In this document: piece after piece, positions 46,211 through 54,578 of the stretch
Position numbering within the stretch: the stretch's first letter is position 1
Layout: each line of letters begins with the position of its first letter
DNA from: Hespellia sp.
GTDB lineage: Bacteria > Bacillota > Clostridia > Lachnospirales > Lachnospiraceae
DNA length: 64,000 nucleotides
Direction: 5' to 3'
NCBI GenBank assembly: GCA_028694105.1
Contig: JAQUUC010000008.1
Coordinates: forward strand, 34,230 to 98,229
Notes under the pieces: generated by a model
The model's input: only the letters and a program-made list of their open reading frames with translations
Told to the model about the DNA's origin: nothing
Databases searched by the model: none
Made by a program: the position numbers and the translations under genes

Positions 46211-47173
46211 ATGAAGGTAGTAGGTATTTCTTTCGGAAGAAAGAACGAACGTAGTGACGTTATGGTTAAAGAAGCATTATTCGCTGCAAAGGCTGCTGGT
46301 GCAGAGGTTGAATTTATCAACACAGTAGCATTAAACATTGGACACTGCCGTGCATGTGATTATTGCAGCCGCCAGCGTGATAAAGGTGAAGTTGAGATTC
46401 ACTGCTGTTTCAAAGATGATTATCACATCTTAGAGGAAGCATGTCTTGAGGCTGATGGAATCATCATCGCAGCACCGGTATATGCAGTAGGAATTGTTGG
46501 ACAGTTCAAGAACTTTGTAGACCGTTTTGGACCATCTCATGACAGAGCAGCATTGATTGAAGAAAACAAAAAACGTAAGGCAGCGGGCAAACCAGAGCTT
46601 GATCCAAGATATTTCAAAGATCGTTACACAGGGTACATTTCTGTCGGCGGAGCAGGAACACACAACTGGGTATCACTTGGACTTCCAATGCTTGATTTAT
46701 TCAGCTTCTCATTCTGCATGAAGTGTGTAGGACATGTTGATGCATACGATCAGGGAAGAACAGGTCATCCATTATTTGATCAGAACCTCATGAAGAAATG
46801 TGCAGACCTTGGAACCGCTGTTGCACAGTCACTTGGAAAACCTTACGATGAAGTAAACACATGGGTAGGAGAAGATGGCGTATGTCCGGTATGCCACAAT
46901 CCACTTCTCAGCATGAATGGAACGACACATGTAGAGTGCCCAATCTGTGGTATCTGGGGTGATTTAAAGGTTGATGGTGAGAAACTTTCTGTAGAATGGT
47001 CACAGAAAGAAATTGATCGTGCAAGAAATACGAACATTGGTATCTACGAGCACTACAACGAGATTCAGGGAATGATCGAAGTATGTGTGCCAAAATTAAT
47101 TGCAAATAAAGATACACTTCCAAAAATGATGGAAAAATACAAAAAGTTTGATGAGACAATTGCAAACATGTAA
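46211..47173 (+). CDS. Iron-sulfur flavoprotein-like / NADPH-dependent FMN reductase family with C-terminal zinc-ribbon
   Basis: KVVGISFGRKNERSD, CRACDYCSRQRDKGEVEIHCC, IIIAAPVYAVGIVGQFKNFVDRFG, C-terminal CPVCHNPLL...CPICGIWGD. Confidence 0.87.
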   Translation: MKVVGISFGRKNERSDVMVKEALFAAKAAGAEVEFINTVALNIGHCRACDYCSRQRDKGEVEIHCCFKDDYHILEEACLEADGIIIAAPVYAVGIVGQFKNFVDRFGPSHDRAALIEENKKRKAAGKPELDPRYFKDRYTGYISVGGAGTHNWVSLGLPMLDLFSFSFCMKCVGHVDAYDQGRTGHPLFDQNLMKKCADLGTAVAQSLGKPYDEVNTWVGEDGVCPVCHNPLLSMNGTTHVECPICGIWGDLKVDGEKLSVEWSQKEIDRARNTNIGIYEHYNEIQGMIEVCVPKLIANKDTLPKMMEKYKKFDETIANM

Positions 47174-47196
47174 TTTGTTTGCAATAGGAGGAAAAA

Positions 47197-48594
47197 ATGA
47201 CTGAACCAAAAATCAATGAATTTGGTATGGCACCATTAAAGCCGATTAATTATTTCGTATATGGATTAGGTAACTTCGCATCACAGTTATCATGGACAAT
47301 GGTTAGTACATATTTGTCAATCTTTTATACAGATGTCTTTGGTCTTGGGACCGGAGCAGTAGCGCTTTTGATGCTGATTGCAAAAATCTGGGATGGTATT
47401 AACGATCCAATGATGGGAACAATCATGGAAAGAACGCATACAAAACACGGAAGATTCAGACCTTATATCTTCGTTGGAGCAATTGTACTTGTAATCTTTA
47501 CAGTACTTACATTTACAGTACCAGGTTTTGGTGGTCCTGCTAAGTTAGCATATGCTTACATTACCTACATTGGATTAGGTATGGCTTACACGGTAACAAA
47601 TGTACCTTACCTTGCACTTCCAGTAGTTATGACACGTGACCCGAAAGAAATCAACAAATTAAATGCAGCTCAGATGATGGGTATGACAATTGGCCAGATC
47701 ATCCTGAACTTATTCGTATTAAAACTTGTTGAGTGGATCGGAAAGGGAGATCAGGCAGCAGGATATCATTCAACCGCTATCTTACTTGCAGTTATCGCTC
47801 TTCCTATGTTCTGGGCAGTTGCAATTCTGTCAAAAGAGAGAATTACTGTTAAGAAAGAAGATCAGGGTAAAGTCAGTGATGGTTTGAAACAGATTTTCAG
47901 GAACAAGAACCTGTTATGTGCAATGTTCTATAGCTTCTTTAATATGTTTGGTATGTTAGGAAGAATTTCCGTTGCAGTATATTTCTATCTGTACAACGTA
48001 CAGAACTTTACATTTATTACTGTATTTATGATGATGCAGATGATCGTTGGAACTTTGATTATGCCATTTACACCGAAAGTAATCGAGAAGTTTGGCAAGA
48101 AGAACACAGCTATCCTTTCTATGGTTATCCAGGGATCAGCACTTATCATCTTATTCTTCGGACCATATGAGAATATCGTATTTGACTTTGTTGTATTAAT
48201 CTACTACGGACTTGGATATGTAGCTGGTCCATGTGGAGCAGGTATGATGGTGGATGCTATTGATGACTTTGATGATAAGACCGGACTTCGTAATGACGGT
48301 ATGGCATTCTCTTTTCAAGGAACTGCTATCAAAATCGCGACAGCTATTGCGAACTCACTGTTCCTTGTAGTTATGGGGGCATTTGGATACGTAGGCGGCG
48401 GAGACATTACTCCTCACGTACAGACAGGTATCAATATCGCAGCAAACTTACTTCCAGGTATTGTATTCTTAGTAGGAATCATTCCACTTGTCATCTACGA
48501 TCTTGATAAACCGGGGCATATGGATGGTGTTAGAGAAAGATTAACAGCCAGAGATAAAGAAAAACATACAATCACTGCTGAAGGTGAAGTATAA
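47197..48594 (+). CDS. GPH-family (glycoside-pentoside-hexuronide:cation) symporter / MFS
   Basis: YGLGNFASQLSWTMVSTYLSIFYTDVFGLG, KIWDGINDPMMGTIMERTHTKHGRFRPYI motif. Confidence 0.93.
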   Translation: MTEPKINEFGMAPLKPINYFVYGLGNFASQLSWTMVSTYLSIFYTDVFGLGTGAVALLMLIAKIWDGINDPMMGTIMERTHTKHGRFRPYIFVGAIVLVIFTVLTFTVPGFGGPAKLAYAYITYIGLGMAYTVTNVPYLALPVVMTRDPKEINKLNAAQMMGMTIGQIILNLFVLKLVEWIGKGDQAAGYHSTAILLAVIALPMFWAVAILSKERITVKKEDQGKVSDGLKQIFRNKNLLCAMFYSFFNMFGMLGRISVAVYFYLYNVQNFTFITVFMMMQMIVGTLIMPFTPKVIEKFGKKNTAILSMVIQGSALIILFFGPYENIVFDFVVLIYYGLGYVAGPCGAGMMVDAIDDFDDKTGLRNDGMAFSFQGTAIKIATAIANSLFLVVMGAFGYVGGGDITPHVQTGINIAANLLPGIVFLVGIIPLVIYDLDKPGHMDGVRERLTARDKEKHTITAEGEV

Positions 48595-48630
48595 TCCGAA
48601 TAAAAATGAAATAAAAGAATTTGACAGTCA

Positions 48631-48686
48631 GTGGATACCAGCCTATGATATTAATATAGGCTGGTATCCACTCGCTTTTTGTTTTT
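48631..48686 (+). terminator. Rho-independent terminator, perfect 16-bp stem
   Basis: GTGGATACCAGCCTAT gatattaat ATAGGCTGGTATCCAC tcgCTTTTTGTTTTT. Confidence 0.92.
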
Positions 48687-48785
48687 AAGGAAGAAGCATT
48701 GCAGATTTTGGATCAGCAGGTGCGGGAATTCGACCGGATTTACAAGAAAAATTAAGTGGAAAAAAGGATAGAAGCGGAGAAATCT

Positions 48786-49400
48786 ATGAAAAAAGTGAAA
48801 ATAATCATTGCAGATGTGAATGATTTCATAGAAGATGTAGAGAAAATGCTCACCGAGATAGCACCATGTTATGTGGAAAAATATCAGAAGCATAAAATCC
48901 AAAAGGATAAGGTTCAGGAGGCGCTCTCCGGATATTTATTGAAACACTGTCTGGGTGTGGCCCGGGATGAACAGCTTTCGTATAATGAATATCAAAAACC
49001 GTATCTCACTTCAGGCGAACCGTTTTTCAATCTGTCACACAGTGGGGATTATGTGGTGCTGGCGGTTGCTGATTGCGAGGTTGGTGTTGATGTGGAAAAA
49101 ACGAGAAAATGCCATGAAGCAACCGTGAAAAAGGTATTCAGTGAAAAACAGAAAACCGAACTGGCAAAGGCCAGTGAAGAAGCAAGAGATGAGGCATTTA
49201 CGAAAATATGGACCGAGTGCGAGTCGGTATTAAAACTGCAGGGAATTGGGTTTTCCAATGGATGGTCTAACATTCCGGTTGAGGAACATCCTATTTCTGT
49301 GATAAAATGGAATGACTATTTTATTGCGTGCGCTACTGCGGAGGAAGTAATCGTAGAGACAGAACAAATCACACGCACCGCATCGCTTATTGTGCAGTGA
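48786..49400 (+). CDS. 4'-phosphopantetheinyl transferase (Sfp-type)
   Basis: EPFFNLSHSGDYVVLAVADCEVGVDVEKTR; FTKIWTECESVLKLQGIGF (Sfp WTxxE/K-like region). Confidence 0.9.
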   Translation: MKKVKIIIADVNDFIEDVEKMLTEIAPCYVEKYQKHKIQKDKVQEALSGYLLKHCLGVARDEQLSYNEYQKPYLTSGEPFFNLSHSGDYVVLAVADCEVGVDVEKTRKCHEATVKKVFSEKQKTELAKASEEARDEAFTKIWTECESVLKLQGIGFSNGWSNIPVEEHPISVIKWNDYFIACATAEEVIVETEQITRTASLIVQ

Positions 49401-49542
49401 GTATCCGAAGGATCCGAAGGCAGAAGGTCAGGCATAGAAATATTTAAGAAATATAAAAGAAAATCTTCACTTTTTATGAAATTTATTCTGTTATTCTGGT
49501 ATTGGAAAAGAGACTAATTTCAAAAGGAGTGTAAATACCATT

Positions 49543-50202
49543 ATGCAAAATGAACAATCGAGAGAAGTTATACAATATACAATATTTGATGCGCTGAAAG
49601 ATCTGATTATGACAGAACCGATTTTCCTTTTGGGAATTATCATCATCGGTGTGCTGCTGGTAAGTATATTTAGGAAAAACCGTACAGTTCCGAGAATAAA
49701 AACAGTGATTATATCACTGCTGCTGTACCATTATCTGTGTATCCTGTTTACAAATGTTGTTGGAATTCCGACTTTAAGTGAGTTTTTTCGGATATCGAAG
49801 TTGGGAGAGTCATTTTTCAATCCGACTATTAATTTAATTCCATTGGGAGAAGGACTCACAGCCGGATTTATCATGAATGTATTACTGTTTGCGCCACTTG
49901 GATTCTTGTGTCCGCTGCTCAGCCGAACCTATGAGAAGTTCAGACACATGTTCCTGCTTGGTTTTTCGCTGTCACTGTTTATTGAAATTTCTCAATTATT
50001 TACGTTATACAGAGTTACGGATATCGATGATTTGCTGGCAAATGTGTTGGGGACAATCATAGGATATTTATGTTTCCGGCTGCTGGTAAAGATGAGAATT
50101 GTAAAGCTGCATCGTAATCAGGGGCCTGACGAAGAGACAAGGATGGCATACTTACCAATTGTGATTATAGCAGTTGCCTTTTTACTTGGCTTTTTCAGTT
50201 AG
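49543..50202 (+). CDS. VanZ-like family membrane protein
   Basis: NLIPLGEG, NVLLFAPLGFLCPLL, SLFIEISQLF...VTDIDDLLANVLGTIIGYL. Confidence 0.9.
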   Translation: MQNEQSREVIQYTIFDALKDLIMTEPIFLLGIIIIGVLLVSIFRKNRTVPRIKTVIISLLLYHYLCILFTNVVGIPTLSEFFRISKLGESFFNPTINLIPLGEGLTAGFIMNVLLFAPLGFLCPLLSRTYEKFRHMFLLGFSLSLFIEISQLFTLYRVTDIDDLLANVLGTIIGYLCFRLLVKMRIVKLHRNQGPDEETRMAYLPIVIIAVAFLLGFFS

Positions 50203-50276
50203 GTTACGTACTAAAATATGAATTTATCTTCTCGCTGTAATGGAAGCGATTGATACAGAAACCTGGAGGATATCAG

Positions 50277-50906
50277 ATGGCTAAAAAAAAGATTTATGCC
50301 GTGAGAAAAGGAAAGCAGACCGGACTTTTTTATGATTGGAAGTCATGTCAGGAGGCCGTGTCAGGGTATTCGGGCGCGGAGTTTCAAGGCTTTCAGACAG
50401 AGGAGGAAGCCCGGGCATATCTAACGGAAGTCCCGAAGGAAATACCGAAAGATCATTTGATTGTTTATATAGATGGCAGTTATGACCAAAACATAGGAAG
50501 GTATTCGTTTGGCTGCGTCATTCTGACACCAACGGGCGAAATTATCCGGGAAAGCGGAAATGGAAGCGAACCGGAGTCACTGGCAATCCGAAACGTGGCA
50601 GGCGAAATGCTGGGGGCTATGTTTGCGGTGCAGTGGGCACGTGTTAATGGCTATCCGGCAGTAGAGCTCCGTTATGATTATGCGGGAATAGAAAAGTGGG
50701 CGACTGGTGCATGGAAAGCCAAGAACAATCTGACGCAGAAGTATACGGCATATATGGTGGCAAATCAGCAAAAAATTCAGATTAAATTCACCAAGGTAAA
50801 GGCACACTCCGGCGATTTTTATAATGAAGAAGTGGATCAGCTGGCAAAGGTAGCGCTGACGGAAGGAAATGGAATACCTAAAATAAAAAGGTTGGAACTG
50901 AATTAG
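50277..50906 (+). CDS. rnhA: Ribonuclease HI with N-terminal viroplasmin-type domain
   Basis: KKKIYAVRKGKQTGLFYDWKSCQEAVSGYSGAEFQGFQTEEEARAYL; IVYIDGSYDQN; FTKVKAHSGDFYNEEVDQLAK. Confidence 0.9.
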   Translation: MAKKKIYAVRKGKQTGLFYDWKSCQEAVSGYSGAEFQGFQTEEEARAYLTEVPKEIPKDHLIVYIDGSYDQNIGRYSFGCVILTPTGEIIRESGNGSEPESLAIRNVAGEMLGAMFAVQWARVNGYPAVELRYDYAGIEKWATGAWKAKNNLTQKYTAYMVANQQKIQIKFTKVKAHSGDFYNEEVDQLAKVALTEGNGIPKIKRLELN

Positions 50907-51040
50907 AAGAGCAGAGCTGAAAAACGCTGAAAGCGTTGCAGACTGCAGGAGAAGGGTATATAATTGTCTCAAATACAAATAGGAAGATAGAAAATTCCTC
51001 CGTCCGGAGGATTTACTTGATTTTGAGGGGGAAGAAAAAG

Positions 51041-51373
51041 ATGCTTGAGATGTTTCATAATCTGGTTTCCAGTAGAACTTTTTTTATGATAGGTGTACTG
51101 GGAGGCGAAATTGTTACCATAATATTTATTATTATGATTGCACGGAAACGAAACCGTGATGAGCGAGGATGGAAAATTTTTGGAAAAGCAAGTATCGCTG
51201 CGTTCATTTGGCTTATTTTCATTATAAATATTATTGCAAAAATCACAGGTAATACAAGTTACCCTCATGAACAAATAGGTTATCATCAATTTGCCAACAC
51301 GTTGCAGTGGGTTTATGACACAACAATTTTGGTGGAAATTATAGCTGTTTTTATAATAAGACGAAAAGAGTAA
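51041..51373 (+). CDS. Small membrane protein, unknown function
   Basis: RBS gaggggga before ATG 51041; multiple hydrophobic segments. Confidence 0.6.
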   Translation: MLEMFHNLVSSRTFFMIGVLGGEIVTIIFIIMIARKRNRDERGWKIFGKASIAAFIWLIFIINIIAKITGNTSYPHEQIGYHQFANTLQWVYDTTILVEIIAVFIIRRKE

Positions 51374-51504
51374 AGAGAACAGAGCTCTATCCGGATTCAA
51401 AATGTATGAAATAGTTGACATTTAGTTAAAAATAGGTTATTCTGCTATCAGAGGACAAGGGAGATACGGAATTAACTATATTTGTTCCGGAAAGGAGATA
51501 TGTT

Positions 51505-51726
51505 ATGAGCGAAAAAGAAAAAGGAGTATTTGACAAAGTTGTAGACTCGGCAAAGAAATTTAATATAGGCGGCATACCGGGAAATACCATAGAAAGCTTT
51601 AACGTGTGCGGCATACCGGGACTCACGATCGATAAAGCGGTAAAAAACTTTACCGAAACAGGCAGTGCCATGTTATCGAAAGAAGAAATAGAAAAGATGT
51701 CATTGAAAAAAAAAGAAAAGGAATAG
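51505..51726 (+). CDS. Small hypothetical protein with GIPG repeats (73 aa)
   Basis: RBS aaaggaga; internal repeat NIGGIPGNTIESF / NVCGIPGLTIDKA. Confidence 0.6.
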   Translation: MSEKEKGVFDKVVDSAKKFNIGGIPGNTIESFNVCGIPGLTIDKAVKNFTETGSAMLSKEEIEKMSLKKKEKE

Positions 51727-51737
51727 GGACATTGATT

Positions 51738-52046
51738 ATGACAGAAAAAAATTTAGCGGGAAGTCTCACAGCGAAGAGACAACAGAATATGAAACTGTTT
51801 CAAGCCATAACATTGACCGTATTAACGCTTGTCTGGATTGTGTTTGGTTATGCGCTCTATCGTGGCAATAGTACATATATTTCAAGATATGCACTTCTGA
51901 TATTGCCGTTATCTCTAATGAATCTAAAAGTTATGTTCACAAGAGAAAAGGCACAGACCAAGGTATTAAATATTTTAGCAAAGCTGAATGGGGTATTACT
52001 TTTTGTATGGGCAATCGCTACTATTGTTTCCGTTATATGGAACTAG
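51738..52046 (+). CDS. Small membrane protein, unknown function
   Basis: Three hydrophobic segments; complete ORF. Confidence 0.6.
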   Translation: MTEKNLAGSLTAKRQQNMKLFQAITLTVLTLVWIVFGYALYRGNSTYISRYALLILPLSLMNLKVMFTREKAQTKVLNILAKLNGVLLFVWAIATIVSVIWN

Positions 52047-52095
52047 TGTGTTACCGAACCGTTAGAAGCAGCAATTATGTAATAGAAAACAGATA

Positions 52096-52137
52096 ACAAG
52101 GGTCAGAGATCATCCACGGATGGTCTCTGACCCTTGT
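52096..52137. terminator. Very long near-perfect hairpin, bidirectional terminator between convergent genes
   Basis: ACAAGGGTCAGAGATCATCC AC GGATGGTCTCTGACCCTTGT (20 bp, one wobble). Confidence 0.8.
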
Positions 52138-52153
52138 TGTCTGTCTGACAGAC

Positions 52154-53059
52154 CTAAAGCGCCTTCAGCAGTTCGATGTAATACTGCGCGTAAGCGGGCA
52201 GATATTTTCCCCTGCGGTAAGCTGCCATGAGCTGTACCTGCGCAGGAGGATTGCCCACGCAGAAGCAGGAGAGCGCAAGCGTTTGCTGCATCTGATGTAC
52301 ATAGGTCTCAGGGGCGAAGGCAAGTCCCATACCGGAGGCGGCGAGAGAGATGGCAACCTGAGTGCTGTGTGTCTGCAATAAAATATGAGGGGTATAGTCC
52401 TGCTGTTCCAATAATTTCAGGGCAACATGACCGGAGTTCTGTTCCGGAACATGAAGAATAAAAGATTCTTCCCGGCAGTCGGCAAGATCGATAACGGGAT
52501 AAGGTGCCTGCGGATCTGCTTTTGCCAGCTTTTCGATGGGATGTCCCTTGCGACAGACCAGAACGAACGGCTCGAACCGCAGTGGAATATATTCTACTGC
52601 CTTTGAAAACTCCGGGGGATTATAGACTGCAAAATCCACGGTATCGGTCAAAAGAAGCTGTTCAGAGATGGCATAGGCCTCCTCGAACAGCGTGAGAGAA
52701 ACTTCTGGATATTTCTGGTGGAAAAGCGGAAAGGTCTCAGGAATCATGCAGGAGCTGCGCATCAATGGGAGCGCGATTGTTAATTTTCCGCGCTGTTCAT
52801 TCTTTAATTCCAGACATTCTGTCTCCCATTCATTTCCCACTTGCACAATGCGTGCGGCATAATCGAGATACCTCCTGCCATTATAGGTGGGCAGATACTC
52901 ATTCCCGATGCGGTTGAACAGAGGAAATCCCAAATGCTGTTCCACGTTCTGCAGATAACGGCTCAGGGATGGCTGGGAGATGTAGAGCTCCCGGGCAGCC
53001 TTGGTGATATTCTTATTTTTATAAATACTGATCATGTAGGAAGCTTCTTTCTGATCCAT
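52154..53059 (-). CDS. LysR family transcriptional regulator
   Basis: YMISIYKNKNITKAARELYISQPSLSRYLQNVEQHLGFPLFNR HTH. Confidence 0.93.
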   Translation of the reverse strand: MDQKEASYMISIYKNKNITKAARELYISQPSLSRYLQNVEQHLGFPLFNRIGNEYLPTYNGRRYLDYAARIVQVGNEWETECLELKNEQRGKLTIALPLMRSSCMIPETFPLFHQKYPEVSLTLFEEAYAISEQLLLTDTVDFAVYNPPEFSKAVEYIPLRFEPFVLVCRKGHPIEKLAKADPQAPYPVIDLADCREESFILHVPEQNSGHVALKLLEQQDYTPHILLQTHSTQVAISLAASGMGLAFAPETYVHQMQQTLALSCFCVGNPPAQVQLMAAYRRGKYLPAYAQYYIELLKAL

Positions 53060-53246
53060 GTGTATCCTCCTTCAGACTGACGATCCGGTGGTATTCCTGT
53101 CAGGCAGTGACGCGCTGTAGTGACAGGCTATAGGTATAGCGGCAATGCATGGTAAATATGCAAGATATGCATTGGACTTATAATCCTTTTCACTATACAA
53201 TAAATGGGTAAGAAATGCAAAGGATACGTGAAAAAGGAGAAGAGAA

Positions 53247-54554
53247 ATGAAGAGTTGGGTGGAGAAACAATTTAAGTTGTCTGAGAACAGCACAAATGTA
53301 AAAACAGAGATTTTTGCCGGAATCGCAACGTTTGTTACAATGGCGTACGTGCTGGCAACAGTTCCCAATATTTTGGGAGAAGCAGGGTTTCATAAGGGCG
53401 GTATTCTGACAGCCATGATTTTATTGATTATCGTTACGACGGTTGCCATGGCACTTTACACCAATCGCCCATTTGCGCTGGCACCGGGCCTCGGAAGTGT
53501 GAGTATCGTGGCAGGTATGGTCGCAAATGAGGGGATTCCGGTGGACATCGCTGCAGGCATTATTTTCCTGAGTGGTGTGCTGTTCATACTGGTTTCATTT
53601 TTGGGACTGCGGGAAGCGGTTGTGCGCGTGATTCCAAAGAGCCTGAAATTTGCTGTCAGTGCGGGAGTCGGTCTGTTTATTGCGTTGATCGGAGCGAAGG
53701 GCTGTGGACTGATTGTAGCAAATGAAGCAAAAAATGTGCTGGGATTTGGGGATCTCAAATCACCTCAGGTCATACTGGCTGTGATTGGATTTGTAATCAT
53801 TTTAATTTTGAAGACGAGAAATGTACCGGGCTATATTATTTTATCAATTCTGATCACCACAATCATCGGAATCCCTATGGGAATTACAAAAATGCCGCAG
53901 CAGATTTTTGCACTGCCTTCCGGAATTGGAGAGACCTTTCTTAAAATCGATATTCTCGGTGCACTTCGAATCGCCTATGTACCATTTCTGATTGCGCTGT
54001 TTATACCGGATTTCTTCTCGACATTCGGAACCGTTCTCGGTGTAGGTGCGAAGGCAGGGTATCTGGACGAGGATGGAAATCTTCCGGGAATTGACAAATG
54101 CTTTCAGGTAGATGCGATTGCCACGGCGCTGGGCGGTCTGTTCTGCATCCCATGTCTGACGACCTATCTGGAGTCCTCCGTAGGAGTGGAATCTGGCGGA
54201 CGCACTGGTCTGACTACAATTTCAACCAGTGTGGTATTTGCACTCACATTGTTCTTGGCACCGATCGCACTCATGATTCCGGGAGCGGCTACAGCACCTG
54301 CGTTGATTTACATTGGAATCGGCATGCTCAGCTCGATGAAAAATATTGATTACAGCGATGAAACAGAGTGCTTTCCGGCATTTATCTGTATCGTATTTAC
54401 AATTTTTGCCAACAACATCGCAAATGGTATCTGCGCGGCACTGCCTGTATATTTGATCCTCAAGCTGATTTCCGGAAAGAGAAAAGAACTTTCTCCGGCA
54501 TTGTATGTGATCGTGGCTGTGTGCGTATTTTATTTTTACAGTATCATTCGGTAG
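53247..54554 (+). CDS. NCS2 family nucleobase permease (AzgA/PbuG-like)
   Basis: TEIFAGIATFVTMAYVLATVPNIL, NRPFALAPGLGSVSIVA, PDFFSTFGTVLGVGAKAGYLDEDGNLPG. Confidence 0.93.
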   Translation: MKSWVEKQFKLSENSTNVKTEIFAGIATFVTMAYVLATVPNILGEAGFHKGGILTAMILLIIVTTVAMALYTNRPFALAPGLGSVSIVAGMVANEGIPVDIAAGIIFLSGVLFILVSFLGLREAVVRVIPKSLKFAVSAGVGLFIALIGAKGCGLIVANEAKNVLGFGDLKSPQVILAVIGFVIILILKTRNVPGYIILSILITTIIGIPMGITKMPQQIFALPSGIGETFLKIDILGALRIAYVPFLIALFIPDFFSTFGTVLGVGAKAGYLDEDGNLPGIDKCFQVDAIATALGGLFCIPCLTTYLESSVGVESGGRTGLTTISTSVVFALTLFLAPIALMIPGAATAPALIYIGIGMLSSMKNIDYSDETECFPAFICIVFTIFANNIANGICAALPVYLILKLISGKRKELSPALYVIVAVCVFYFYSIIR

Positions 54555-54578
54555 TTCAGAAGGAAAGGAAGCCGCAAA

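Noticed and set aside
50277-50906. Viral origin suggested by the viroplasmin-type domain
   Set aside because: This N-terminal domain is a normal part of many bacterial/eukaryotic RNase H1 proteins; no phage genes adjacent.
51505-51726. CRISPR- or repeat-array-like signal from the GIPG repeats
   Set aside because: Only two diverged protein-level repeats; no regular DNA repeat-spacer pattern. No CRISPR array seen anywhere in the window.
53060-53246. Possible purine riboswitch upstream of the NCS2 permease
   Set aside because: I could not identify the conserved three-way-junction loops by eye; a covariance-model search would be needed.
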